Assembly (NCBI RefSeq): GCF_021646545.1
Contig: NZ_JAKIRP010000025.1
Span: forward strand, 1 to 64,000
Direction of reading: 5' to 3'
Length of the DNA: 64,000 nt
Source: Chitinophaga filiformis
GTDB taxonomy: Bacteria > Bacteroidota > Bacteroidia > Chitinophagales > Chitinophagaceae
Shown: piece after piece, positions 53,441 through 62,630 of the stretch
Position numbering within the stretch: position 1 is the stretch's first letter
How the letters are laid out: each line of letters starts with the position of its first letter
Position numbers and translations under genes: made by a program
Notes under the pieces: model-generated
Seen by the model: only the letters and a program-made list of their open reading frames with translations
What the model was told of the DNA's origin: nothing
The model's database searches: none

Positions 53441-54412
53441 ATGGAGAAGAAAATCACCGTGGTTATACCCACCTACAAACGTCCGGAGTTACTGTCCCGT
53501 TGCCTGAGGGCTTTAGAGGAACAGGAGTTTGACAAGAGCGATTTCGATGTAATTGTGGTCAGTGATGGTCCGGATAAGTATACCCGGCAACTGGCCTGCA
53601 GCTGGAAATATGCCAGTCTGATAGAGGTAAAATATTTGCCACTGCCACAAAAAGGAGGTCCTGCTGCTGCAAGAAACGCAGGATGGCGCGCGTCCGATGC
53701 ACCTATCATCGCATTTACCGACGATGATACTATTCCAGACCCCAACTGGCTGCAGAGCATCTGGCAGGCATGGAAGGGAGAACGCGCGGCCGTTTACACG
53801 GGGCGCGTGGTAGTGCCCATAAAAGGACGCCCTACTGATTATGAATGGAATACAGCCCAACTTGAGAAAGCAGATTTTGTAACGGCAAATTGTGCCTGTA
53901 CAAGACAGGCATTGGAAATGGTGAATGGTTTTGATGAATCTTTTAAAACGGCCTGGCGCGAAGACAGTGATCTTGAGTTCAGGTTATTACAACAAAACAT
54001 TCCCATTTATCACCTTCAAAACGCCATAGTACTCCACCCCGCACGGAAAGCCCGCTGGGGGATCAGTGTAGGTGAACAGCGTAAGAACATTTTCAATGCA
54101 CTGTTATATAAAAAATTTCCCAAATTGTACAGGGAAAGGATCCAGCGGAGACCTGCCTGGAATTATTACCTGATGATCTGCTTTTTCCTGCTCGGCGCTT
54201 TTTTTGCATTCGATGGAGCATACACTGCATCAGCAGTATTATTTGGCGCATGGTTATTGATGATTGGATTATTTGCAGGTAAGCGGCTGAAACATACTTC
54301 GCATACTGCGTCACATATACTTGAAATGATCGTCACATCGGCAGCCATTCCATTTGCGGCAACTTACTGGAGCCTCTATGGAGCCTGGCGCTATAAAGTA
54401 CTTTACCTGTAG
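53441..54412 (+). CDS. Glycosyltransferase family 2, membrane anchored
   Basis: 323 residues from the ATG at 53441. The GT-A domain starts KKITVVIPTYKRPELLSRCLRAL, has the DxD-like TDDDTIPD and an acidic catalytic region AWREDSDLEFRL. Three hydrophobic C-terminal segments (YYLMICFFLLGAFFAF, ASAVLFGAWLLMIGLFAG, IVTSAAIPFAATYW) anchor it in the membrane. It lies 7 bp after the carbamoyltransferase and just before the GT9 gene. Donor and acceptor sugars are unknown. Confidence 0.9.
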   Translation: MEKKITVVIPTYKRPELLSRCLRALEEQEFDKSDFDVIVVSDGPDKYTRQLACSWKYASLIEVKYLPLPQKGGPAAARNAGWRASDAPIIAFTDDDTIPDPNWLQSIWQAWKGERAAVYTGRVVVPIKGRPTDYEWNTAQLEKADFVTANCACTRQALEMVNGFDESFKTAWREDSDLEFRLLQQNIPIYHLQNAIVLHPARKARWGISVGEQRKNIFNALLYKKFPKLYRERIQRRPAWNYYLMICFFLLGAFFAFDGAYTASAVLFGAWLLMIGLFAGKRLKHTSHTASHILEMIVTSAAIPFAATYWSLYGAWRYKVLYL

Positions 54413-54413
54413 A

Positions 54414-55397
54414 ATGATGCCTGATTCAATTCATAAGATAGCGGTCTTCCGCGCATTACAATTAGGAGATATGTTGTGTACTGTTCCGGCATTGCGTGCC
54501 TTACGCACGGCATTTCCGGAAGCACACATTACCCTGCTGGGATTACCATGGGCTGTTTCGTTTGTAGAAAGGTTTTCCAGATACCTGGATGCTTTTGTCC
54601 ATTTTCCGGGTTATCCCGGATTGCCGGAACAGCCCGTGATTCCCGAGCAGTTCCCTCCCTTTCTGACTGCCATGCAGGAACAACGGTTTGACCTGGTGTT
54701 GCAGATGCAGGGCAATGGTTCTATTGTGAACCCGATGGTTGCGCTAATGGGTGGACGATATACGGCCGGCTACTGGCGACAGGAAGATGGTTGCCCCGAT
54801 GCCGGCCTTTTTCTGGAATATCCTGAAGATGTATCAGAAATAGAACGTCACCTGCTGCTGCTGGAATATCTTGATATTCCCCGGCAGGGTACTTACCTGG
54901 AGTTTCCCATTACGGCAAAAGACATGGAGGACTTCAATCAGCTGGACCTTCCACTGGAAGCACAGGAATATCTCTGTGTACATCCCGGATCGAGAGGTAG
55001 CTGGCGACAATGGCCGCCACATATGTTTGCCGCGATGGCAGATGAATTTGCAGAGAAGGGATGGAAAATAGTACTCACCGGTACACCGGAGGAACGTCCG
55101 CTTACTGAAGCCGTAGCGGGACTGATGAAGCACAAATCCATCAATACTGCGGGACAGACCACACTGGGCAGCCTGGGAGTGCTCATTAAAAATGCACGCG
55201 CCCTGCTGTCCAATTGTACAGGTGTATCACACATGGCGGCAGCATTTGAAACACCCAGCGTTATTATCAGTATGGATGGAGAACCCGTTCGCTGGGCGCC
55301 GTTGAATAAACAACTGCACTATACAATTGACTGGACTACTGAACCGGATTATGAGATCGTTTTAAGAAAGGGCATGCGGCTCCTCGAAACTACCTGA
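54414..55397 (+). CDS. GT9 heptosyltransferase-like enzyme, plus-strand copy
   Basis: 327 residues from the ATG at 54414 (1 bp after the GT2 stop; the next codon is also ATG). GT-B fold with KIAVFRALQLGDMLCTVPALRAL at the N terminus, typical of ADP-heptose:LPS heptosyltransferases, and the donor-site region VHPGSRGSWRQWPPHMFA with LSNCTGVSHMAAAF. It overlaps the convergent GT9 gene by 36 bp at the 3' ends. It likely uses an ADP-heptose made by HldE and GmhB encoded here. Confidence 0.9.
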   Translation: MMPDSIHKIAVFRALQLGDMLCTVPALRALRTAFPEAHITLLGLPWAVSFVERFSRYLDAFVHFPGYPGLPEQPVIPEQFPPFLTAMQEQRFDLVLQMQGNGSIVNPMVALMGGRYTAGYWRQEDGCPDAGLFLEYPEDVSEIERHLLLLEYLDIPRQGTYLEFPITAKDMEDFNQLDLPLEAQEYLCVHPGSRGSWRQWPPHMFAAMADEFAEKGWKIVLTGTPEERPLTEAVAGLMKHKSINTAGQTTLGSLGVLIKNARALLSNCTGVSHMAAAFETPSVIISMDGEPVRWAPLNKQLHYTIDWTTEPDYEIVLRKGMRLLETT

Positions 55398-56480
55398 AGA
55401 AGCGGTAGTGAGCTCCAGCATGGCCAGGGTCATTTTGGCAATATTATCAGGCGTTGCTAACGGTAGCTTTTCTGCGGAGAAAGAGCGGTATACGTGTTTC
55501 ACCACTTCGTTCTTACTCTGCAGCGGCGCCGGTACATCGAAGTAAAGCACCTTGCTGGTAACACGCCAGGGAGTGTGCTGCGGATTGGTTAGTGCATATA
55601 GTACAAGTACAGGTGTGTGTACTGCAGCGGCAATATGTATAGTGCCTGTATTAACAGAGAGTAACAGCGGTGCATGTTTTATCAATATGATTAATTCTTC
55701 CAGGTCAAACAGTCCTGCCGCTGAAAATGCGCGGCTGCCTATCCCTGCGGCTATCTCACGTGCTTCCGCAGCATTGTTCTTTCCTGTTATCAGTAACTGG
55801 TAATTCGTTGCTGCGCAGATCTTTCTTCCTGCTGCGATCCAATCCTTCACAGGATACTTGCGTTTCTGTTCCGATACTTCAGGATGCAGAACGATCCATG
55901 GTTGTTGTGGATCGAGCCCTGTCAACAACAGTTTTTCACACACCACCGGCCAGAGTATTTCCTTCGCACGCACACTCAGTTGTTCCTTATCGGTAACGGC
56001 ACCGATCCGTGCTACCAGCTCAAGGTCACGCGCTACCTGGTGCCTGATGAAAGTATATGGTTCTTCATCGGGTATCCAATGCGTCAGCAACTGATATGGA
56101 TTTTCGCGGCAATAGGCCAGTCTGAGAGGTATCTCTGCCAGGTATGCCAGCATAATCGAAGGCATGGGGTTCTGACTGTACACGGTGAAGATGACAGCAG
56201 CGTCAAAGCGGCCGTCCTTCAGCTGATTCACCAGTTGGCTGAACTGAGCAGGATCGGGCGTACCTGTTGTCTGCACCCAGGGAACATCAAATACAATGGC
56301 ATCGTCTATCTCCGGTACTTCCGGAACTACTGCTGCACCCAGGGACGAAACAAGTACTGTAATGTGACAGTTGAATGTTTGTTTTAACGCCCTGATGGCA
56401 GGTGTGCTCATTAACAGGTCTCCTATATTATCCGGCCGTATACAGAGTATGCGGCGGCATTTCTTCCATTCATTTTTCAT
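55362..56480 (-). CDS. GT9 heptosyltransferase-like enzyme, minus-strand copy
   Basis: 372 residues. The N-terminal motif RILCIRPDNIGDLLMSTPAIRALK and C-terminal VLHPEVSEQKRKYPVKDW and LSVNTGTIHIAAAVHTPVLVLYA are classic for heptosyltransferases. It is the last gene of a five-gene minus-strand operon, overlapping hldE by 1 bp. Its 3' end overlaps the other GT9 gene by 36 bp, tail to tail. Confidence 0.9.
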   Translation of the reverse strand: MKNEWKKCRRILCIRPDNIGDLLMSTPAIRALKQTFNCHITVLVSSLGAAVVPEVPEIDDAIVFDVPWVQTTGTPDPAQFSQLVNQLKDGRFDAAVIFTVYSQNPMPSIMLAYLAEIPLRLAYCRENPYQLLTHWIPDEEPYTFIRHQVARDLELVARIGAVTDKEQLSVRAKEILWPVVCEKLLLTGLDPQQPWIVLHPEVSEQKRKYPVKDWIAAGRKICAATNYQLLITGKNNAAEAREIAAGIGSRAFSAAGLFDLEELIILIKHAPLLLSVNTGTIHIAAAVHTPVLVLYALTNPQHTPWRVTSKVLYFDVPAPLQSKNEVVKHVYRSFSAEKLPLATPDNIAKMTLAMLELTTASSGSFEEPHALS

Positions 56481-57964
56481 TATCCCTCCGCTACTTTTAA
56501 AGCAGGTGTTGTGTAAATTCTTTTGATGATCAAAGTAGTTGAACGGTCGGGCACCAGTGGCAGCAATACCACTTCTCCTCCGAATTCCTCTACTGCTGCT
56601 GCCTCCGGCAGGGATTCCCTGCTATAGTCACCACCTTTAGCAAATACAGAAGGCTTTATGATGCGGATAAGTGATTCCGGGGTATCGTCCTGCTCACTTC
56701 CGAACGCAATCAGATGGCTCACAGCGCCCAGGCCTGCAAGTACCTGCACCCGGTCGCTCAGGCTGTTAATGGGCCTCTCAGGCCCCTTTAAACGCTTAAT
56801 ACTCTCATCTGTATTGACGCCTACGATTAGCACATCTCCCAGTGAAGCTGCCCTCTCCAGGTAGCTTACATGACCGCTGTGCAGTATATCGAAACAGCCG
56901 TTAGTGAACACGATCTTCTTACCCTGTGCCTTATACATGTCGCAGAGCGCCTCCAGTTCTTCTGCATCGCGGACATATTTATCTTTCATCGAGAAGTAAG
57001 CAATAAGCTCTGCCTGTTTACAATGAGCGGTATTGTTTTTCCGGATCGCAACTGTTGCAGCGGCGCCGGCTATTTCAGCGGCAGTGAGTGGACTTGCGCC
57101 TGCAAGACTGGCCAGTGTAAAGGCGCTGACATAGGTGTCTCCTGCGCCGGATACATTCGGATTGCTAACAGCACGTGCTGCAGTATGACAAAGCAGTTTG
57201 TCTTCCTGGAAGATCAACGCGCCCTCTTCATCCAGCGTCACTGCCGTGATAGCAGCTCCTGTTGTTGCATAGATCGCTTCACCCATCTCTTCCAGCTGTT
57301 GCGCCTTGGAGCACGGTTGTTCGGGCAATTGCAACATAGCCATCATCTCCTTGAAATTAGGTTTTGCCAATGCAGGCTGTAAGCCCTTATACTGTTGCAG
57401 CTTCTTGGCATCCACGGCGACGAACTTCCTGTGTTGTTCATTTAACCGTTCCAATGTGGCAATGATACCGGGAGTGAGCAAGCCCTTATTATAGTCAGCG
57501 ATCACGATGGCATCATGCAATGGAAATTCCCTTTCCAGTACGGCTATCAACTGCGCTTCACAGGCATCGTCCAGCGGCATCTCTGTTCCTTCATCATAGC
57601 GGGTCAACAGTTGCTGCCCGGCAATCACACGTGTTTTTATCATTGTGGTCCGGGTGGCACAACGCACTACCTCATCCCTGATGCCTTCTTTTGCCAGCAG
57701 GTCGCCGGCCAGTTTAGCAGCGTAATCATCTCCAATAAGACTGACAAAGGTTACTGATGCTCCGAGATGGCGTAGGTTTGCAGCGGTATTGGCACCGCCT
57801 CCGAGTACGGATGTATGTGAACTGATATCCACAACAGGCACCGGTGCTTCCGGCGACAAACGTGTGCTGGCGCCTCTCAGGTACGTATCGATCATAAGGT
57901 CGCCCAGTACCAGTACAGCAGGCTGCATAAAAGCCCTGATCAACGTTTGATATATGAGTTCCAT
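56480..57964 (-). CDS. hldE: Bifunctional heptose-7-P kinase / heptose-1-P adenylyltransferase
   Basis: Makes ADP-D-glycero-beta-D-manno-heptose together with GmhB. 494 residues. The N-terminal PfkB-type kinase (about 15-320) has VLGDLMIDTYLRG, GGGANTAANL and the catalytic GAGD (273-276). The C-terminal nucleotidyltransferase (about 345-485) has VFTNGCFDILHSGHVSYL with the HxGH motif at 362-365. Both activities look intact. It overlaps gmhB by 25 bp. GmhA and the epimerase HldD are not in the window, so either they are elsewhere or the D,D-heptose is used directly. Confidence 0.93.
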   Translation of the reverse strand: MELIYQTLIRAFMQPAVLVLGDLMIDTYLRGASTRLSPEAPVPVVDISSHTSVLGGGANTAANLRHLGASVTFVSLIGDDYAAKLAGDLLAKEGIRDEVVRCATRTTMIKTRVIAGQQLLTRYDEGTEMPLDDACEAQLIAVLEREFPLHDAIVIADYNKGLLTPGIIATLERLNEQHRKFVAVDAKKLQQYKGLQPALAKPNFKEMMAMLQLPEQPCSKAQQLEEMGEAIYATTGAAITAVTLDEEGALIFQEDKLLCHTAARAVSNPNVSGAGDTYVSAFTLASLAGASPLTAAEIAGAAATVAIRKNNTAHCKQAELIAYFSMKDKYVRDAEELEALCDMYKAQGKKIVFTNGCFDILHSGHVSYLERAASLGDVLIVGVNTDESIKRLKGPERPINSLSDRVQVLAGLGAVSHLIAFGSEQDDTPESLIRIIKPSVFAKGGDYSRESLPEAAAVEEFGGEVVLLPLVPDRSTTLIIKRIYTTPALKVAEG

Positions 57965-58536
57965 GTTCTGAATTTTGCAGTAGCGTTTTTGACAATAAAC
58001 TGAGCAGCGTCCCGCAGATCATTTGCAATGTATGCAGGTTCATTATGTTCATTCATTTCCCACACAGTTTCATTCCCATTGTTAAGTAATACAGACTGGC
58101 AACCGGCACGATTGCCCGCTTCCACATCATTCAATATATCTCCTATCATCCACGATTCAGGGAGGAAGATATCCATCTCCTTTGCTGCCCGCAGCAGCAT
58201 ACCGGGCAATGGTTTCCGGCAATCGCAGCTGATGGCGTACGGCGTTATTTTTCCCGCGGGATGATGAGGGCAATAATAAAACCCATCCAATGCTATCCCC
58301 GCTTCGCTCAGCAGTTGGCTTACCTTCGCAATCACAGGCTGCATCTCTTCTTCCCGGAAATATCCGTGAGCAATACCCGCCTGATTAGAAACAACGATCA
58401 GTGCATAACCTCTCTCCTGCAGTAAGCGCAGTCCTTCCACTGCGCCTTGTTCCAGCACTATCTTGTCCGGATCTGCATTGTAGGGCACGTTACTGATCAG
58501 TGTACCATCTTTGTCGATAAATACTGCTCTTCTCAT
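57940..58536 (-). CDS. gmhB: D-glycero-beta-D-manno-heptose-1,7-bisphosphate 7-phosphatase
   Basis: 198 residues of HAD fold. Motif I is AVFIDKDGTL (Asp8, Asp10). The zinc loop is CPHHPAGKITPYAISCDC with Cys89, His91, Cys104 and Cys106; then RKPLPGML and the motif IV IGDILNDVEAG. It acts between the two activities of HldE. It overlaps the GT4 gene by 4 bp and hldE by 25 bp. Confidence 0.92.
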   Translation of the reverse strand: MRRAVFIDKDGTLISNVPYNADPDKIVLEQGAVEGLRLLQERGYALIVVSNQAGIAHGYFREEEMQPVIAKVSQLLSEAGIALDGFYYCPHHPAGKITPYAISCDCRKPLPGMLLRAAKEMDIFLPESWMIGDILNDVEAGNRAGCQSVLLNNGNETVWEMNEHNEPAYIANDLRDAAQFIVKNATAKFRTWNSYIKR

Positions 58537-59801
58537 AAGGAAATACTTTCTTCTGCTCTGAAGTTTCTTGGAGATGATGTATCATCGCCGCCGATAACCC
58601 TTTCGTACACTTTCTGCATATCGCGGGCCACCAGTTCCCAGGTGAACAACCTGTTCACTCTTCTGAGTGCATTGTTGCCCATTTCTCTCAGCAGGGCCGG
58701 CGACTGCAGCAGCATAGTGATCTTGCGGGCAAGCGCTTCCGGATCTTTGGGTGGTACCAGCACACCGGTTTGTCCGTCGGCAACACTGTATTTAATTCCC
58801 CCTACATTACTACCAATCACAGGAGTGCCACATGCCATCGCCTCCAGTGGTGTGATGCCGAAAGGCTCATACCATGGGGTAGTAATAAACAGGTCGGCTG
58901 CAGTGTAGTAGTATTTCAATTCGTTCCTGGATTTTTGTCCGAGGAAATATACTTTATCACTGAGCTTCAGATCCTCCGCCAGCTGCTTCAAACGTGCAAG
59001 TTCTTTTGCAGTATCTGCGTCTCCGCCTACTATCAGCAATCTCACCTTCGCGTTCCTGCATTTTACCTTCGCCAATGCCATGATCACATTGTCCACTCCT
59101 TTCCTTGGCACCATACGTCCGAGTTGCAGTAATACCTTTTCATCATAAGGCAGGCCTAATACTGAACGGGCCACTGACTTATTGATAGGATAAAGCTCAT
59201 CTGTATTAACGCCACAGGGAATGATCGTGATCTTCTCAGCAGATGCGTTGTAATATGTCATAAGGTCTTCCCTGTCCTGCGGGCACTCAGCTATGATCAG
59301 GCTCGCCTCCTTCACCGCATTCTCCTCAATAGTGATCCGTTCTCTCGGGAACTGGTCATTATCTCCCTGGTGAATACGACGGATGTGTCCCAATGCATGG
59401 AAGGTCACTACGAAAGGTATACCGAGTTCTTTCTTCAGTTCCATAGCTACCAGTGCTGACATAAAAAAGTTGGCATGTATCAGTTCGTAGCTAACTTGCT
59501 CCTGCTGTATGAAACGCAGCATATCTGCTTTAAAAGCTGGCATATATTGCAACAGTGTCTCCTTGGGAATATCTTCTGCGGGCCCGGCATTGACATGAAT
59601 GATCCTTATTTTATCACCGAAGGCTACAACATCCGGCAGTTTGTTTTCATCCCGCCTTGTAAAGATGTCGATCTGGTAGCCCATGATGGCCAGTTGTCTG
59701 GCTACTTCTCCCACATATACATTTTGTCCTCCAGCATCTGCGCCCCCCAAAGCGGCCAGTGGTGAAGCATGTTCACTAATGAACGCAATCCTCCTTCCCA
59801 T
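58533..59801 (-). CDS. GT4 glycosyltransferase (MshA/sucrose-synthase-like)
   Basis: 422 residues of GT-B fold. The N terminus RIAFISEHASPLAALGGADAGGQNVYVGEVARQL resembles MshA and sucrose-phosphate-synthase-like retaining GTs. The donor site has LQLGRMVPRKGVDNVI and EPFGITPLEAMACGTPVIG (the EX7E motif). It lies 15 bp after the upstream GT and overlaps gmhB. Donor unknown, perhaps a nucleotide hexose or heptose. Confidence 0.92.
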   Translation of the reverse strand: MGRRIAFISEHASPLAALGGADAGGQNVYVGEVARQLAIMGYQIDIFTRRDENKLPDVVAFGDKIRIIHVNAGPAEDIPKETLLQYMPAFKADMLRFIQQEQVSYELIHANFFMSALVAMELKKELGIPFVVTFHALGHIRRIHQGDNDQFPRERITIEENAVKEASLIIAECPQDREDLMTYYNASAEKITIIPCGVNTDELYPINKSVARSVLGLPYDEKVLLQLGRMVPRKGVDNVIMALAKVKCRNAKVRLLIVGGDADTAKELARLKQLAEDLKLSDKVYFLGQKSRNELKYYYTAADLFITTPWYEPFGITPLEAMACGTPVIGSNVGGIKYSVADGQTGVLVPPKDPEALARKITMLLQSPALLREMGNNALRRVNRLFTWELVARDMQKVYERVIGGDDTSSPRNFRAEESISL

Positions 59802-59816
59802 ACACTTAATTTTAAA

Positions 59817-60869
59817 TCAGTTATCACTGGTAATAGTGCTGTGATCAGACTCTATTGCCTGCTTTCCGAATAGTTGGTCGGTATAAATTATCTCATTCAT
59901 ATTTCCACTGCAGACAGTTTCAAATAACCTTTCCCAGTCTGCAGTAAAGCGATCTATATTAAACCGTTTCATGGCGGTAGTCTTCGCTGCCTCTCCCATT
60001 TGTGCTGCGAGTTCCGGCTCGTTCAGCAACAGCTTCATCTTCCTGATCAGATAATTAATATCTGTGTGAATGAACCCGTTCTTTCCATTCTCGATTACGG
60101 TTACCAGCTCAGTAGTGGCCAATCCCACAACAGGCATCCCCTGCATCATTGCTTCACAAACAGCCAGTGCCAGACTGGTATGCCTTACAGGATGGAAATA
60201 GAACCGGTACCGGCTTCTGAACGATGGCAGCTGCGGATGTAATACCTCACCAAGACCATCCTGCCCATTGCCCATTCCTACAAGGTCTACCGGCAATATA
60301 TTGCGGACGTGCTGAAAGATATCCCAACCCAGTCCTCTGCCCCGCTGGGGCAAATGATTGATGGTAACAAGTCCCTTAGCCAGTTCCCCTGTGTACGACA
60401 CATCAGGCATCGTCACGCCATGCTCGATCACAGTAGCTGGTGTACGGTTATTGTCCCACATCAACCGATTGTAGTGTGTCACATGCACCAGGCAAATGCG
60501 ACGATCGTTTACTACATGTCGTGTGGTAACAGGATTCTTGGCAGGCGTGTTATGTTCCAGGTAGACCCTTGGCAATCTGCGCTGGGCGGGCGATAAAATA
60601 TCATATTGGTCTACCAGATAGTCTTTTGTAGATTGATAAAGGATGACATCGAAGTCTAAATCTTTCACCATTCTTACCGGCACCTCATGTACATTATCAC
60701 CGAACGGAAATGTCTTTCCTCTACCATAATACCCTGGAGTACGTTGCTCGTTGACAGGAATATAGATGTCATAATTTCCTTGTGACAGATAATACAGGTA
60801 GCTTCCGTGGATATGCCAAGTAAAGATTTTCAGCCTGGGCTTTTGCTGTGTAGTCGTCATATATGTCAT
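59817..60869 (-). CDS. GT4-like glycosyltransferase, first gene of the minus-strand glycan operon
   Basis: 350 residues. The N-terminal domain is atypical (LKIFTWHIHGSYLYYLSQGNYDIYIPV). The C-terminal half has a GT4-like donor region (YFHPVRHTSLALAVCEAMMQGMPVVGLATTEL). Homologues of this type occur beside carbamoyltransferases. Start at 60869; another ATG three codons further on is equally possible. Confidence 0.83.
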   Translation of the reverse strand: MTYMTTTQQKPRLKIFTWHIHGSYLYYLSQGNYDIYIPVNEQRTPGYYGRGKTFPFGDNVHEVPVRMVKDLDFDVILYQSTKDYLVDQYDILSPAQRRLPRVYLEHNTPAKNPVTTRHVVNDRRICLVHVTHYNRLMWDNNRTPATVIEHGVTMPDVSYTGELAKGLVTINHLPQRGRGLGWDIFQHVRNILPVDLVGMGNGQDGLGEVLHPQLPSFRSRYRFYFHPVRHTSLALAVCEAMMQGMPVVGLATTELVTVIENGKNGFIHTDINYLIRKMKLLLNEPELAAQMGEAAKTTAMKRFNIDRFTADWERLFETVCSGNMNEIIYTDQLFGKQAIESDHSTITSDN

Positions 60870-61278
60870 TAAGTAGAATTGACTATGTAACAGAAATTTG
60901 CTTATTACCTTCCCGATGTGCCTTTATATTATTCACCAGACAAACATTCACTTACTCTTCCAATGGTTCAAAAGGGAAGATCAATAAACAAACCAAACAT
61001 GTGGTGCTGGAAATAATTGATTTTTAGACAATTATTTTCTGCTATCGTGAATTCTGTGTAAGCGCTGTGTAGCAGCGCTTCCCCGGCGAACGCTGCTGAA
61101 GCATGAAGTAAAAATTGCGCTCACATCTATGGAGCAACGGCTACATGGCACAATTGACGCAAGAGTTCTACACTTAAGGTATCCTTATTCACGTTTTAAA
61201 GAATATGCATATATAGCTACGGCTGAAAATGGCCATGGCACGATTTTGCACACGATTTCTACCAGTAAATTCTATTTC
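60870..61278. other. Intergenic region between the glycan operon and the dehydrogenase
   Basis: This gap holds divergent promoters. A hairpin-capable dyad aagcgct-gtgtagc-agcgctt lies at 61060-61080, and the GTAAGCGCTGT 11-mer at 61058-61068 also occurs in the Mn-catalase palindrome. An in-frame extension of the dehydrogenase to 61129 exists but has no family similarity. No other gene was seen. Confidence 0.5.
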
Positions 61279-62436
61279 ATGAAGGCAGCTGTTTTCCATA
61301 AAATCGGAGACATTCGTGTGGAGAATGTAGAAGATCCGCGTATTGAACAATCTGAAGACATCATCGTGAAAGTCACATCCACCGCTATTTGCGGTTCTGA
61401 CCTGCACATTTATGATGGCTTTTTTCCACAGTTGAAAGACCAGGTCATGGGCCACGAGTTCATGGGGATTGTAGAAGAAACAGGCAGTGGCGTATCAAAG
61501 CTGAAACGCGGCGATCGTGTGGTAGTGCCTTTTCCTATTGCCTGCGGGCATTGTTATTTCTGCAATCAGCAATTGCCTGTTCACTGCGAGAATAGTAATA
61601 CCGAGCATTACGGTCCACAGGGAGATATGACTTCCGGTAAAGGTGGTGGCTTATTTGGTTACACCGATCTCTATGGTGCGTATGCCGGCGGACAGGCAGA
61701 GTACGCACGTGTGCCGTTTGCTAACTTCGGTCCGCGGGTGGTACCGGAGAGTATGACTGACGAGCAGGTGCTGTTCCTCACTGACATCTTTCCTACTGGT
61801 TGGTCTGCTATCGACTGGGCACAGCTGAAAGGTGGCGAGACTGTCGCCATCTTCGGTTCTGGTCCTGTCGGGTTAATGGCGCAGAAGGCTGCGTGGCTGC
61901 AGGGTGCGGGCAGGGTGATTGCTGTTGATCCGCTGGCATATAGGCTAGATATGGCGAGGAATGTCAATCATGTGGAAACGATTAATTCTTCTGAGGTCGA
62001 TGCTGTGCAAGCGATCTATGATATGACACAGGGGCGTGGGGCGGACGTTTGTGTAGATGCTGTGGGGATGGAGGCGGATCGGAGTTTCCTGGAGAAGGTG
62101 AAGGCGACGGTGAATTTTGAGAAGGGGACACCGAAGGTGATGGAGGATTGTTTTAAGGCTGTGCGCAGAGGTGGGACGGTGACGATTGTTGGCGTGTATG
62201 GGAGTACATATGACAACTTCCCTGTGCATCGCATCTTTGATAAGGGCATTACTATTAGGACAGGTCAGGCGCCGGTGCATAGATATATCGATCATCTGAT
62301 CTCTCTTGTGGTTTCGGGGCAGGTAACTTTGAATGATATCATTACGCATAAACTGCCGCTCTCTGCGGCGAGTGATGCGTATGATATCTTTAAGAAGAAA
62401 GAGGATAATTGTGTGAAGGTGGTGTTGAAGCCGTAG
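61279..62436 (+). CDS. Zinc-dependent alcohol dehydrogenase (formaldehyde-DH-like)
   Basis: 385 residues from MKAAVFHKIGDIRV, the natural MDR start. Catalytic zinc ligands lie in AICGSDLH and GHEFMG; the structural zinc has CGHCYFCNQQLPVHC. The Rossmann motif is VAIFGSGPVGLMAQKAA with Asp in AVDPLAYR (NAD preference). The long middle segment TEHYGPQGDMTSGKGGGLFGY marks the glutathione-independent formaldehyde-dehydrogenase-like group frequent in stress islands. The last 500 bp show a more G-rich codon choice than the first half. Confidence 0.9.
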   Translation: MKAAVFHKIGDIRVENVEDPRIEQSEDIIVKVTSTAICGSDLHIYDGFFPQLKDQVMGHEFMGIVEETGSGVSKLKRGDRVVVPFPIACGHCYFCNQQLPVHCENSNTEHYGPQGDMTSGKGGGLFGYTDLYGAYAGGQAEYARVPFANFGPRVVPESMTDEQVLFLTDIFPTGWSAIDWAQLKGGETVAIFGSGPVGLMAQKAAWLQGAGRVIAVDPLAYRLDMARNVNHVETINSSEVDAVQAIYDMTQGRGADVCVDAVGMEADRSFLEKVKATVNFEKGTPKVMEDCFKAVRRGGTVTIVGVYGSTYDNFPVHRIFDKGITIRTGQAPVHRYIDHLISLVVSGQVTLNDIITHKLPLSAASDAYDIFKKKEDNCVKVVLKP

Positions 62437-62463
62437 ATTGCGCTTTGCGCGGATTGGCGGCGT

Positions 62464-62630
62464 GGCAGCGGGTTTTCAGATGGGATCTCTGGCTGGGTTC
62501 TTTGAAGTTTTCCTGCTGCTGAGCCGTAGATGGTCGTATTCAGCTATTGGTGAACTATTGAACCCCTATCAAGCGGGGCAGCTACTTCAAACAACCAAGG
62601 CCAGAAATCTCCATCTGAACCCGCTGCTGC
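62464..62630. repeat. Long imperfect inverted repeat after the dehydrogenase gene
   Basis: 62464-62507 (gcagcgggttttcagatggg...) and 62585-62630 (cttcaaacaaccaagg...gaacccgctgctgc) are complementary over about 44 bp with several mismatches and small gaps, separated by about 77 bp. It lies between the dehydrogenase and the convergent PrpD gene. It could be a decayed mobile element or a large terminator structure. Confidence 0.55.

Noticed and set aside
51361-60869. Standard LPS-core biosynthesis locus
   Set aside because: Kdo transferase, WaaL-type ligase, HldD and flippase genes are not present and a carbamoyltransferase leads the operon; cannot be fully excluded without the rest of the genome.
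61129-61278. N-terminal extension of the zinc alcohol dehydrogenase to 61129
   Set aside because: The extra 50 residues have no similarity to the family, and MKAAVFHK at 61279 is the normal start of these enzymes.
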